The notes beneath the pieces were generated by a model, which saw only the letters and a list, made by a program, of their open reading frames with translations, was not told where the DNA came from and ran no database searches. From Amaranthus tricolor (lineage: Eukaryota; Streptophyta; Magnoliopsida; Caryophyllales; Amaranthaceae), in NCBI RefSeq assembly GCF_026212465.1, contig NC_080059.1:21556745-21620744 (forward strand): DNA of 64,000 nt, written 5' to 3'. A program made the position numbers and the translations under genes. Positions 1 to 11,538 of the stretch are shown here, piece by piece (the first letter of the stretch is position 1; each line of letters starts with the position of its first letter).

Positions 1-940
1 GAGGTTAGGATTAATTTAGGATTAAGGTATATTTAAGTTAAATTCCTATTAGTTTAACCAACAAAACGAAAGTTTGAGGATTAATACTAGTAAGGTCTTA
101 AACCGATATTGATCAATAGAGCGGAAGCTTGAGATTAATTAGATCACGTTTAATCATGCCAAAGACTCAATTTCATACAATTATGATAGTAATTAACTTC
201 CACATCAGAATTAGGCGATTCCCGACATCCTAGATTTGTTTTCCCATCGTTATATTCATATTAACTGTTGTCTTTGCTTTATTTAGTAGTTTCATTTGCA
301 TTATTTAAATTATTGCTCATAGTAGTATTAGATTTTCAACCCACTTATATTTGTTTGTCCGTATCTCGTGGTTATAAACTGAACAAATCTATTAACTCGC
401 TTCCCTTAGTTCGACCCGTATTGCTACACGTACACCGTGCGCTTGGGTTAATTAAAATTTGCACATCAAGTCCCATGATAGAAAAATATTCTAAGTATGC
501 ACCAGTTTCAAGCGACATCATTGGCCGACAAATGTACATGTTCCTATAATTGTGATATTCTGAAAAATTCGGGCTATTTAAGTTGGATCCCAAACATCAA
601 AATCTTTAAAAATTCCGCGTCATCTATGAGTCACATTGAAAACTCGAACTGTCATAGGCCGACATATTCTATGGCCGACATATCTAAAAGTGGGACTCTA
701 TTTAGTCCTCATGATTAAGTGTTGCAAATTTATCAAAGTTATAAACTTAATAGCAGCTCAAAATGTATCACAGACGACAAAATATGTAAATCATTAAGTT
801 AGCGGCACGATGGTCGGATTAATATGTGCACCCCATAAATAGCGACTATGAAAGCCGCGGAGAAAGTTTTAAAATATTAATACACTTGTTCCAAACAATC
901 TGACCAACAAACTGGCTGAATTAACCAAATTACAAATCAT
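1..940. other. Non-coding flank of Tat-type element
   Basis: No convincing coding region is seen; the short open frames have no recognisable motif. Positions 523-530, 658-664 and 673-698 hold GGCCGACA-type motifs, the last followed by AAAAGTGGGACTC. The same combination recurs about a dozen times at 4400-5600 on the other side of the antisense gene. This suggests that both flanks belong to one element, probably the stretch between pol and the antisense ORF, with pol lying left of the window. That placement is inference. Confidence 0.4.
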
Positions 941-2407
941 TTAAGAATTTATCTTAATCAGCATCTGGTTCTTGAAACTGCAATCAAATGACCCGGCGAC
1001 GTCCTCGTCCCGGTGTAGGCTAAAACTTACGTAATCCTCGACCCTGAAAGGCTCGTCTTTAATACCTGCCAAATCTTTAGATAAACCTTGGAGATTCTTG
1101 GCTTCATCAATGATAAGATTGGATAAATCTAAACAAGTATTTGCAAGCATAGACAAGGTGAGTTTTTTGGGGAGTTTTGGTACTACGGGAGTGGTCACTG
1201 TAAGTTTCTCAAAGTCCAGAAGAAGGGTTTCTTTCTCTTGTTCGTCAGTAACTTTTTCAACCACTCCTCTTTCCCTTTTTTAATCCTAAGTCGAGTTAAC
1301 TAAAACCGCAGATTCTTGCTCCAAGATGGAGGCCAAATTCTGGATAGCTTCATCTCCTTTATCCTTTGCTAGTGATTGGAGAGCCTCGAAGTCTACGCCT
1401 AATTCAGCTGCGGCTAGACGATACCTCTCATCACTAATTAGGGAACTGGCATTCATCATCTCCGAAGTCAAGTCCCCGAAGAAGCTTGAAGCCTCCGGTT
1501 CATCTGAGGTCAGCCAGCCTTGGGCAATCCTTGTTCTTCGTTCGGACCTCAGCTTATGGACCTTGGCAGCCTCCAGCAGAACCCGATACTTCTCCATGTC
1601 CTCAAGGACTTGTTTCCCAAGGTATTGATTCTGATGAACCAATTGATCGTGAACATCCATCAAGTGCCCCGTCTCATGGCCAATAACAGCAGATAGGCTT
1701 GTGGCTTTGTCAAGATTTTAAACTGATGCATCAATTTGACCCTTGGCGCAAAATCTCTACTCTTCGGTTTTGATAAGGCACCCTTTTAAATCTGCACAGC
1801 TGGCCAACTTCTCCTTCAACCCTGAAAGTTCTCCCAATTTCTCTCGAAGTTTCTTTAATCCTTTATATGTTCATTACATTGGGAGGTTAGAGCAAACAAG
1901 GTCTCCCTATTAGCCGCCCGTTGTGGGCATAAGGATAACTCTAAAGGCATCCTCAAAAAAGTCTGCAAGCATCAACAAGTTAACAAAATTAAGAAACATT
2001 ACATTAACTAAAATACATCACAATCCTCAAACTTCTTAGCTCGGCAGCATTGGTTTCAAATTGATGAACCCTTTCTTTAGGTGGGACCGATTTGAGGTAA
2101 TCAACATCGACCTCGCTTATTAAATTCTTAGCCACCCGGTTGAAACGGGTTATCATGGCTTTTTGACCCAGCTTCGTGAAAGGAGTTTTATGCCTGAAGG
2201 GCAAAACCTCACCTCGACGACGGTACACCTCTTCAACTGGTAAACTTGAAGCTGCAGCAAACTCTTCCACCTTCTCCTTGCCTTTGCTTGCAGCAGGAAC
2301 AACTTTTTTCTTAGGAGCTGATACCTCTCCCTCAACAGACCGAATAGTTAAAGGTACGACTATTTTGATTGTTTTGGCAGACCCTCGCTTGGCCGCACTC
2401 TCAGCTT

Positions 2408-2440
<33 letters not shown>

Positions 2441-3963
2441 GACACTCCTCTTCCTCTTCTTCGCCTTCTGAGGTTCTTCCTTTGAAACCTCAAGAATGTG
2501 TACCATTTTTCTTTCTTCAAGAAGCTTGAGTGCCTCCTCATTAGAATGCACCTTGTCAAGCTCTTTCTCTGTTGTCACAGAGTCCTACATAAGAAGAAGT
2601 TAAGACAACCAAGTTATGGTATAAACTCAAAACTATCAAGAATTTACCTTAGGAGATGAAGGTGATGGCTTATTCGCAGCTATTTTGCCCGCGCAATGAG
2701 CAAACCGCATAACACTTAATTTCTTCATCAGATTCAGATGTTTCCTTCTCAAATTCTCTTTGACAATCCCTGTAAAAACATAAGCTAGAAAAAGCTATGG
2801 TCTTGTAGTAAAAAGAGAATCTAACGAGGCTTACGTCTATCAGTCTTTAAACTGATTCCAAACGCCGAAAAGAAGATTCTCTCTCTCCAACTTAGTGCGA
2901 GTAGGTATCCAGTTATGTTGAATGTTGATGGGTTTTCTTCCCAATTGAACATCCATCTTGGCGTATTCTATCAATACTACGTCAGTCAATGTACATTGCG
3001 ATACGCCGTTATTAAATCCTGTGAGATTGGGTTTGATATGAAAGGATGTTTTCACGTTCCTCCCTTTAGAATTGTATAAATAAGAAAACTTAGTCCTATA
3101 CCCCTTTTGGTTGTCTGGAAGACCGTGGACTATCTTCAATCCACGGCAATGGGTAAAGGTGACCCATCCAATGTCATATTTCTGTGAATTACATAGACGT
3201 GCTCTAAAAATATACCTAAAAGTTGTAAGTCTTGGAGGCACAGCCAAAACTTTGTAAAGAATCAGAAACGCCACTAAACAATCCCAGGCGTTAGGGTACA
3301 ACTCCGCTACAGTTAAGTTCAAAAATTCTAAAACTTCTCTTAAAAGGGATGGAGGGGAAACTTAAGGACTAATTCAAATGAAGGGAAATATAAGACTATA
3401 CAGTGTGGTGGGGGAAATCTAATAGTTTCATAATTTCTCGGGGTGATTAAGTTATATTCCTCTTTTAGGCCCTACTTCGTCGTGATGGCTTCTTTTTCAT
3501 GTCCAAATCCCACTTGGTTTGCAAGTCAATGAAATAATTCAGTGGCCCGTCGTCTAATATGTAAAATGAGGGAGGCGCCTGCACCGCACTTTTCTCTTTC
3601 TGATGACTCGGCTATTTATTCGATCTTTTCCATATCCACATATAATAACCCTTCTAGGTCAAGATTTATTCTCGGCAAGTAGTTTAGGAAGAAAGCGACA
3701 CTCACTTCCCAAGGAGCAGGTTTGTATATTCCCGGTAAATATATAGGGGAAATAGAAGATTTATCTCTAGCTCTTATTGATTGAAAATGACGGGTAACGT
3801 TGATTGTTGTCCTACTATCATCTGTGTCGTCTAATACTAAGGCCTTATTGTCATTGGGGTTAAATTCAATTAAGTTTGGAATATTCGCCAAGTTAGTGGT
3901 ATCGGTATTTATGTTAATCAATGTTCCAACATAGTTCGGGATATCCATGTCAGCCAAAGTCAA
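941..3963 (-). pseudogene. Antisense accessory ORF of Tat-type gypsy element (Transposase_28-like)
   Basis: A multi-exon or frame-broken gene reads leftwards. Open segments are 3963-3616, 3322-2840, 2578-2004 and 1663-941. The 3322-2840 segment carries the recognisable core: SLLREVLEF, then AELYPNAWDCLVAFLILYK, then GWVTF and GLPDNQKGYRTKFSYLY, which is the pattern of the plant 'putative gypsy type transposon' domain (Transposase_28, PF04195). The 1663-941 part is rich in Glu, Lys and Leu and may be coiled coil. A candidate intron has donor GT at 2647-2646 and acceptor AG at 2586-2585 (63 bases). Stops and frameshifts separate the other segments. In Tat-lineage plant elements such proteins are known as antisense ORFs between pol and the 3' LTR; their function is unknown. 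A 30-base G run at 2410-2439 falls inside it and would encode polyproline. The domain call is firm; the exon structure is tentative. Confidence 0.7.
2410..2439. repeat. G30 homopolymer
   Basis: Thirty consecutive G residues lie inside the antisense accessory gene. On the minus strand this reads as a proline run between SVS and QKLRV. It is far outside the composition of its neighbours and may be true slippage expansion or a base-calling artefact. Confidence 0.95.
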
Positions 3964-4392
3964 AGTATAGTAGTATACAAGATTTGTGTGAAAAAATAAA
4001 AATTAATTTCATAAACAAATTCAAGATTTTGATGAACAAATTTAAAACCCTGATGAACAAATTCAAGAACAAGAACAATTTAAAGAAAATTCAAAAACAT
4101 TTGAGGAAATTTGAATACCATGTTTAAAGATCTTGAAGATTTGTTAGAAAACTTTGAAGATCTTGGGAAATTGTCAGAAAATTTGAGGATTGGGATGAAG
4201 ATTTGTCAGGCTGGTTGAAGATTGTTTGAAGATTGTCAAAGCATCTCTCTTTACTTTCTCTCACTAGAATCAATCTCTTGGAAAATTAGGAAATGAGAAA
4301 TGAAAATTTAGTGCGAGGAGCAGTTCCGAATTCTCACTACTTATTGTCAAAATAAATGCTCAACTACCATCATCACAATTCATGTAAGAAAA
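3964..4392. other. AT-rich upstream region of the antisense ORF
   Basis: No gene is seen. A short purine-rich, imperfect repeat based on GATGAACAAATTCAAGA occurs at about 4010-4070. AAGATTTGT and GAAGATTG words recur to 4240. This is where the 5' untranslated region or promoter of the minus-strand accessory gene would lie, but no specific element can be supported. Confidence 0.35.
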
Positions 4393-5600
4393 TGTTTAAG
4401 TCTGTGAAGTCGATAAGCCGGACTCCTTAGTTCCCCTTAAAATATGGCTAAGGAACTTTCACCTAGTAGGGGTGTCTATCCGTGATATCCTGGTACGTCA
4501 GTAGGGTCAAAAACTCAGACTCTAAAATAGGCCGAGACGGCTAAGCTGATTTTTCTAAGTGTTGGATACTCAACAGAGTGTCTTGCTTACCGTTTTATGA
4601 AAAAGTCGGACCCTCAGATTGACATAAAAAATAAGGAAGCTCAAATTTCTAATTATAAATCATTATACATCTTTTTCTAGTCCGACATATGGACATTACG
4701 AATTAGTTAAATATTAAGATGCTACTCATGTTCTAAGTATGGGGCTTGATTTTTCTTTTACTGGCCGACATATAGAAAAGTCGGACTCTAAAATGGGATT
4801 TTCCAAATCGTAAAATTTGGTTAAGTCAATTGTATATGATGATGGTGGAAGATTCAGATGAAATGGAACAATCTTCCTGTTATATAGTCGAACTATTCTA
4901 TCCGCTACTCAAAAAGTCGGACTCCCATGTGAAATCTTCTCAAGAACAAAAATGGTAAAGTATTTAAGTGACCTGGGAGGTGGATGTCCTTGTTTTGCTT
5001 TATGGATAAGTCGGAACCCTGATAAGTTTTAAATTGTCCAAAATATGGCTAAGTATGCAATATAATTGAGGTATATATATTGCTTGGAATGTGATTGTGC
5101 CGTAAAGTAGAAAAGTCGGACTCCCTAAGCGTTCTTTTTTATTTAAGACAAATCCAACAATATGCCGAATTATGTGGGAGTTGAATCACGCCATGCCCTT
5201 AATCAGTCGGACTCTTAAGTGGCTTAATCCAATCAAAATTATCCATTTGTAGTCATGGCCGTATGGGCGATAAGTCGGACTTCCTAAGAGTCCCTAAATG
5301 CCTAAAAATATGGTTAAGTACAGAATTTGGCCGAGTTATTGTGTGGTTGATATACAAGTGCCGTGAAGTGGAAAAGTCGGACTTTGAAATGGTCTACTTT
5401 TTCGAAAATTATTCTAAGTTTTGTTCATTTGCTGAGGAATGTGATTTGACGTGTTGCTGCTTTATCGACAAGACGGACCTTATAGGGCTTCTAAATTTAT
5501 AAAAAATAAATTGAGTGAGATGAAATCTACGACTTATAATTTGGTTTTGTTTCGTATCATCGAAAAGTCGGACTCTGTAAAGTTCTGCTTTTCCTTAAAT
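4393..5600 (+). repeat. Degenerate ~100 bp tandem array with AAAAGTCGGACTC motif
   Basis: About eleven copies of (A)AAGTCGGACTC(C) occur at roughly 4411 (as AAGCCGGACTC), 4604, 4773, 4917, 5010, 5114, 5204, 5272, 5372, 5470 and 5566. Spacing is about 70-190 bases and mostly near 100. Most copies are preceded 10-20 bases upstream by GCCG or GCCGACATA, so a unit reads as a small imperfect hairpin (CCGAC to GTCGG). A second word, AAAATATGGCTAAG, recurs between them (about 4438, 5039, 5308). Hypervariable tandem repeats in the 3' untranslated region are known for Tat/Ogre plant elements; this array fits that by position and form. Confidence 0.7.
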
Positions 5601-5900
5601 GTCTATCATCATCTTTTCGAGGCATTATGATTCGGCCTTTTGTCAAGCTATGTTACGCCGTTCCCTTTCGGGTCTTCATGATGGTTCAACCAGTTTCATC
5701 CGAGATAAATGATTCGGCCCTTATCCGAGTCATATAATATGGCTTCATGCCGCGTAATAAAAAATCAACCTTCTTTCCTTTCCTTTGATTAAAGCGTTGT
5801 TTTTAGGTACTTTACATCCGGTATGGTATTTCCGCATGAAGAAAGATGTTTTCATTACGCTAGGGCTCTCTTCACATCATCGTCCATGCATGAGGCTAAA

Positions 5901-6410
5901 TGTTATGGGTAATATTTAATTAATTAATTAATTTAATTTATTTGTTAAAGTTAATCCTGTAAAATTACCTTTTTACCCCGTTGACTTTCAATCTCATTAA
6001 TCTTTGACCCGGTGTTGACCTAGTCCTACGGTCAAGGGGCTCATGTGACTTTAAGCCTTTGCTTGCCCACCAAGTAAAGATATCAAGAACCCTAACTGCA
6101 GGTCAAATCCCACTACTCATCACTATTCTCCTTGTCACCCATGATCTCCACAAAATAAGTACCCACCATACTCCATCATCCTACATGATGTCATTTATAT
6201 CCTCATCTATCACTATAAAAGACTCCTGCAGAATTCATTTGCCTCTAAGCTTATATTTTTGCCTACAAAAATCCTGCCCAAATCTACAATCTCATTCTCT
6301 ATTACTTTAGCATTGTTATCATACTATTCTTTGATCTCTGTCCCTACAATTGTCTTGAGTATTGGAGGGGCTTTCCGGGAGATCGCCCCCAGACAAGGCT
6401 AACGTGTTGT
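5901..6410 (+). repeat. Probable LTR of Tat-type gypsy element (3' LTR)
   Basis: The stretch starts with TGTTATGGGTAATATTT at 5901, has a TATA box (CTATAAAAGAC) at about 6211, and continues into a C/T-rich leader. It then shows GGAGGGGCTTTCCGGGAG at about 6364, followed by GCCCCCAGACAAGGCTAACG, an R-U5 style ending seen in plant gypsy LTRs. The start is a candidate only: the purine tract upstream is weak. The exact end is not visible, and no target duplication can be checked because the other LTR is outside the window. No primer-binding site follows at about 6410, which agrees with a 3' LTR. Confidence 0.5.
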
Positions 6411-7330
6411 AGTGTAGAAATTGCAGTTAAAATTACAGAAGGATTACGTAATATTTCAAGACAGTTGACAGAGTCTTTCGTACTTTCAGTTTCTATACCG
6501 AAACAGGTAGAGTTAATTTGTATGAATTGGTGGAACAAATTAGTAAGAATAGTAGATCTAGTTTGAGAATATAAATGATATGATTAGGTGAGTGCAAACG
6601 ACTATATTAAAAATGATTAGTGGAATTAATAGGTAGGATTTGGTAGTAAAAATAAATGTTATTGTATGTTACACAAGTTATTGTTTGTTCTTTTCGAAAA
6701 AAAAAATTGAACGACTTACTTTTTTTTTCCTACTTTAGTAATATTAGTTTTACATTATTTAAATAGATAGCTTGGAAAATTGTTGGCTAATTAATTAGAT
6801 ATAAATTGAGTTAATTAATTATGTTTTCAAAAATTTATGAAACCATACTTGTTTGATTTATTAAGTTATTTGAATCAATCTATAGAATTTATATTGAATG
6901 AAGCTTCAAATGTTTTAAATTTGTTTTTCAAACGTTGACTGGTTTTAAATTAAATTTATATATTCATATAGCTAATGGACAACTGTTTAAATTTCGTTGT
7001 AATTAGAGATAATATTGTACGTGTTTTATGATTAGGAAGGACAACTAGTTACTCCACACTAATTGTGAATTTATATTTTTATACACATGGTAAATAATAG
7101 CATGATTACTATCGTACGGGCAGGAAGTGTGAGGGTGCGCTCTAAACTTTTCTTCTCATCTTGTCTCTAACATTTAGACATGAAAAGTTTTGTTTCGTAT
7201 CTTTTAAAGGAATTTTGCTCAATAAGATGTAATAAGTTCTACCATCTTTAAGTTTTATATACTTTGAGGTTTATGAGGTTTACATCATTGTTCCAATTTA
7301 TTTAAGAGTAAGTGACAATCGCCTGAAAGG
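6411..7330. other. AT-rich spacer
   Basis: No coding region, terminal repeat or RNA gene is recognised. The sequence is A/T-rich with scattered poly-A and poly-T runs. Confidence 0.5.
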
Positions 7331-7603
7331 TTATTTTTGCAAATTATTTCTTATTTTGAAAGATGGGTTGTTAAATCTGCTCAGACCATACAAATGTTCT
7401 TGAAAAGAATGATTCACCATGTTTCGTATATCAAAATAGTCACCATCAACTACAATTGCGGAAGAAGAGGACCAGCTTTGCAGACATTCAGCATATGTAC
7501 AGACCCATCCATCATTGTAGCCACCTAAAACCCCTGCAACAAATTGATGAATTTGCACAAAGTCAGCAGCACCAATATGCTTATTCTGATTTGCCTTCAA
7601 CAC
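7331..7603 (-). CDS. Unrecognised open frame, 90 codons
   Basis: The frame encodes a protein beginning MLKANQNKHIGAADFVQIHQ and containing VLGGYNDGWVCTYAECL and VVDGDYFDIRNM. Composition is protein-like, with mixed charged and aromatic residues, unlike the poly-F or poly-K shadow frames around it. I recognise no family. The neighbouring copia insertion at 7825 lies just upstream, so this may be the remains of an exon or of an older element. It could also be chance. Confidence 0.2.
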   Translation of the reverse strand: MLKANQNKHIGAADFVQIHQFVAGVLGGYNDGWVCTYAECLQSWSSSSAIVVDGDYFDIRNMVNHSFQEHLYGLSRFNNPSFKIRNNLQK

Positions 7604-7824
7604 AGAGCAGCTCTACAGAGTTGCACAGATAAAAATATAACTAGACCTAGATAGAAATGTTAGTAAGCTGCAATAACATAGCACATCAGCAGTCGTACAG
7701 TGGCAAAAATCAAAATTACTATGGGCCAAGAACATCGACTGAGAAAACACAATAGCCATCCCCCAACAGATACAAAATTTCCTTCAAGCAAATCACTACA
7801 GTTCAGCATCAAACACTAATGACG

Positions 7825-8120
7825 TGTAGGAAATAACTTGTTTTAATTGAGTAATTTTTGTAATTGGAGAGGAATTTGTTTGTGTAAAATAAGAGAGTGG
7901 ATGATTGGATATTGCTAACACTTGTATTGCTTGAATGTGATGTACATCATATGCCTATTTATAGTTGGTAGCACGAGGCTTTACTTTATTCTAGATTAGT
8001 CTAGGTAGCTAGTCTTACTAGATTAATCTATCTAGAGTATTCTTATCCTACCTAAGTTTCTTATGCTAGATATTATAATTACATCATTCTAGATTTTTCT
8101 TGATTACTAGTATTTTAACG
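7825..8120 (-). repeat. Copia 3' LTR (left)
   Basis: This 296-base repeat starts TGTAGGAAATAAC and ends TATTTTAACG. It matches the right LTR over nearly its whole length, apart from scattered substitutions and an indel of about 16 bases near 8030. The final base pair has drifted from CA to CG. Confidence 0.93.
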
Positions 8121-8125
8121 CTCCC

Positions 8126-8799
8126 TCTAATCAGAAAAATCTTGAATTCTAAGTTGTCTCCTGAACTCAATAAATTTTTCTAATGATATGGGCTTTGTGA
8201 AGATGTCTGCGAGCTGCTCCCCTGTCTGCAGAATTGTAGTTTGATCTTTTTCTTGTCTGCTAACTCACGAATGTAGTGATGTCATATCTCGATGTGTTTT
8301 GATCTACTATGAAACACTGGATTCATCATCATTGCTATTGTTGACATGTTGTCGCAGAATATTGTAGTTGTTGTTTCTTGCTTATGTTGTAGATCGATCA
8401 ATATCCTTGTGAGCCAGACTGCTACACTTGTTGAGGCAATGTACTCTACTTTTGATGATGATAATGCGACAGTTGCTTGCTTTTTTGATGACCATGAGAC
8501 CACCTTGTTTCCAAGCTGAAATACGTACCCGCTTGTGCTTTTTCTATCATCCACGCTTCCAGCCCAATCGCTATCGATGTATCCTGTGAGTTTGAAATCT
8601 TTTTCGGTCTCGTACATCATCTGATAGCTCTTCGTTCCCTTAATATATCTGAGAATCCTCTTTGCTGCTGTTAGATGATCCTTGCTCGATTCACTCATGA
8701 ACCTAGATACGATGCTGACAGCGTTAACTATCTGGTCTTGTATGTGTGAGATAAATAAGAGAATCGACCAAGCTTCAATACATTGCTCTGTTTTTTTCA
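8126..8799 (-). pseudogene. Copia RNase H and pol C-terminus
   Basis: The frame shows HLTAAKRILRYIKGT, then GYIDSDWAGSVDDRKSTSGY and VVSWSSKKQATVALSSSKVEY, the standard copia RNase H signature with its acidic residues; IFCDNMSTIAM and SRSKHIEI follow. After 8282 the frame continues through IRELADKK and, after a frameshift, to EQLADIFTKP near 8190, ending next to the purine tract. The reverse transcriptase that should precede it is absent: the sequence goes directly from the integrase C-terminus to this domain near 8800. Confidence 0.9.
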
Positions 8800-9780
8800 C
8801 TTGGATCTCTTGGGGAAGTATCTCCTTCACGGGCTTCAATTTCTTTTTCTTTCCACGTCCATTCAGCTGCTTTGTCGAAAATTACATCTCTTAAAATGAT
8901 TAATTCTTTGGATTCAGGCTTGTAGAGGCGATGGCCTTTTGTTTCGTAACTATATCCAATAAATATGCATTTTTCTCCCTTCTCGTCCATCTTTTCCTGA
9001 TTCTCTTTCGGGATGTGGGTATAACCTACGCACCCGAATACTTTGAGGTGCTCTACTTTTGGCTTTCTCTTGTGCCAAGCTTCGTATGGTGTCAAATCCT
9101 TAACTGCTTTTGTGACAGATCTGTTGAGGATATATACTGCTGTGTGAACGGCTTTGGCCCAATATCCTTGGGGTAGATTTTTACCCTGCATCATGTTGCA
9201 GGCAATCTCCGCTATTGTGCGGATTTTCCTTTCTGCGACACCATTTTGTTGAGGTATGCGCCTTGCTGTAAGTTCATTTTTAATTCCATGTTGCTTACAA
9301 AAGTTGTTGAATTCGTTACTTGTAAATTCTCCCCTATGATCTGTTCCAAGGATCTTAAAAGAATGTCCACTTTGATTTTCTATAAGGGCTTTGAATTGCA
9401 TGAAATGGAAAAAAGATTCTGATTTTTTCTCCAGGAAATATACCCACATTATGCGGGAGTAGTCATCTACGAACAATAGAAAATATCTTTTTTCGCTAAA
9501 AGACGGATTCTTGGTAAGACACCAAATATTTGCATGAACAAGCTCTAGAGGAGCTTTGGCCCTCCAAGATGCGGTAGGAAATGGTAATATGTGCATCTTG
9601 CCATATATAAAGCCCTCTCATATTTTTCTTTCATTTTTTATTGATGGGAGACCAATTACCATTTGTTTTTGTTTTAACAGTTTTAGACTGTTAAAATTTA
9701 AATGCCCGAATGTTAAATGCCATAAGTATATTCATCATTTATTGAGGTTAAAGCCAATTTTTTCTTCAAATGGCATTTTT
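8800..9780 (-). pseudogene. Copia GAG-pre-integrase and integrase
   Basis: The integrase core is nearly intact: LELVHANIWC, FVDDYSRIMWVYF, LGTDHRGEFTSNEF with the second catalytic Asp, and PQQNGVAERKIRTI with the catalytic Glu, followed by APYEAWH-like PYEAWHKRKPKVEHLKVFGC and FIGYSYETKGHRLY. The upstream part (about 9640-9780) has YLWHLTFGHLNFNSLKLL, the GAG-pre-integrase motif, separated from the core by stops. The product would join reverse-transcribed cDNA to host DNA. The frame ends at the deletion junction near 8800 where RT should start. Confidence 0.92.
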
Positions 9781-9869
9781 AATGAGAATATTTTATTGGG
9801 AGTCATTTCGACAGTTGTTATTATTTGAGTTTTATTTTTATCATAAATTTGATATTTGTTGTTCTCAAA

Positions 9870-10140
9870 TTAAACCATATAGCCTTTTTTAATTAATTGG
9901 CCTACACTTAATAAATTTTGTGCAAGTACGGGAACATAAAAAACTTCATTAATTAATTTTGATGAGCCATTTTTTGTTTTAACGGCAATTGTCCCTTTTC
10001 CAGTGACATCTTTTTTACCGTCGCCAAGTGTGATTTGTGTCTTAACATTTTCATCAAGAGTGACAAAATAATTTTTATCGCCAGTCATGTGATTTGAACA
10101 ACCACTGTCAATATACTATATGTCATATACTTTTAATTGT
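9870..10140 (-). pseudogene. Copia protease
   Basis: The aspartic protease motif YIDSGCSNHMTGDKNYF can be read leftwards from about 10125, followed by TLGDGKKDVTGKGTIAV and VFYVPVLAQNLLSVGQL. The catalytic DSG triad is preserved. The product would cleave the Gag-Pol polyprotein. Downstream, FENNKYQIYDKN continues after a stop. Confidence 0.85.
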
Positions 10141-10199
10141 GCATTTAATCCAGTGTAAAATATTTGTACTCTGAAATTATTATTTTCGGGATAGTTTGC

Positions 10200-11125
10200 T
10201 TCTTCCTTTTGTCGATACCAACAATCTTTTTCGGAGTGAGTGTGTCTTTTACACCTCTTACATTTATAACGACAATCATTAGTATTGTGGTTAGTTTTCT
10301 TACAAAATTTACAATAAGGGCAAGTTTGATGATTTACACGACTCCCTTGATTTTTAAAATTTCATCTCCCATGCCACGATTATTTGATGTTTCTCCTTTT
10401 TCATAATTTTTACAATAACAATTTATATTTTCACTCTTAGAAAATTTTAATTTAGCTTGAAAAGCTTGTTCTAGTGATTATTCGTCAAATTCTTTTTAAT
10501 CTATCTTCGTGTGCAAGTAGTGATCTCATTAGTTCGGAATACTTAAAAGAGATAAATTTTTCTTGTTAACCTCTTCTATTGTCGTGGCAATAAGTTTATA
10601 TTTTTGTAAGAGACTCCTTAATATTTTTCGAATCACATTTTCATCTTCTATTTTACCGCCATTAGATCTTATTTGATAGACTATATTAATGACTCGGTCA
10701 AAGAATGAATGTATTGTTTCATGTTCTGCCATTAGTAAATTATCAAATTCTCTCCATAGATATTAGAGTGTAAAAAGAATTACCTCTTCGAAGCCCCTGT
10801 ATTTTGTCTCTAGGATCCTCCAAGCCTCCGTAGCTGTTTTTGCGGGCATGATCATTGTAATTATTGCCTCGTCGACTCGACGTATAATAGGGACATGGCA
10901 TAGTTATCCCTTATCCTATTTTGTTTATATTGTTTTATTTTTGTTTCATCTCCAAGATGACTCTTTGGTGTCATCTTTGGGTGATTGCTCATAACCTTCT
11001 TATACTAATTCCCATAAATCTTGAGAGATAAATATTGACCTCATTTGCATGACCCATTGTTCATATTTTTTTCTCTTGAATGTGGAAACCCAATTAATTT
11101 GGGGGTAATTAATGGTTGAGGTCAT
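10200..11125 (-). pseudogene. Copia gag
   Basis: An ATG at 11125 opens MTSTINYPQINWVSTF and continues with YEQWVMQMRSIFISQDLWEL before a stop near 11000. A later segment (10732-10529) has ETIHSFFDRVINIVYQIRSN, typical copia gag (UBN2). Two zinc knuckles (CKFCKKTNHNTNDC and CKRCKRHTHSEKDC, pattern CX2CX4HX4C) lie at about 10210-10320 reading leftwards. Several stops break it. Confidence 0.85.
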
Positions 11126-11226
11126 TTTTTTTATTTTATGGTTAGAGGTTTATTTTATTGTGAAGTATATTGGTTAATGTGTTTAGGTTGTTTGAAGGTC
11201 TTGATTTAATTTAGTCTGATATCAAA

Positions 11227-11538
11227 TGTTGAAAATAACTTGTTTTAATTGAGTAATTTTTGTAATTGGAGAGGAATTTGTTTGTGTAAAATAAGAGAGT
11301 GGATAATTGGATATTGCTAACACTTGTATTGCTTGAATGTGAAGTACATCATATGCCTATTTATGGTTGGTAGTATGAGGCTTTACTTTATTCTAGATTA
11401 GTCTAGGTAGCTGGTCTTACTAGATTAATCTATATAAAGTATTCTATCTAGAGTAATGTTATCCCATTTCTAAGTTTCTTATGCCAGATATTATCATTAT
11501 ATCATTCTAGATTTTTCTTGATTACGAGTATTTTAACA
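11227..11538 (-). repeat. Copia 5' LTR (right)
   Basis: This 312-base repeat starts TGTTGAAAATAAC and ends TATTTTAACA. It is the 5' LTR for the minus-strand element, because the Met-tRNA-like primer site lies immediately to its left. Confidence 0.93.
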
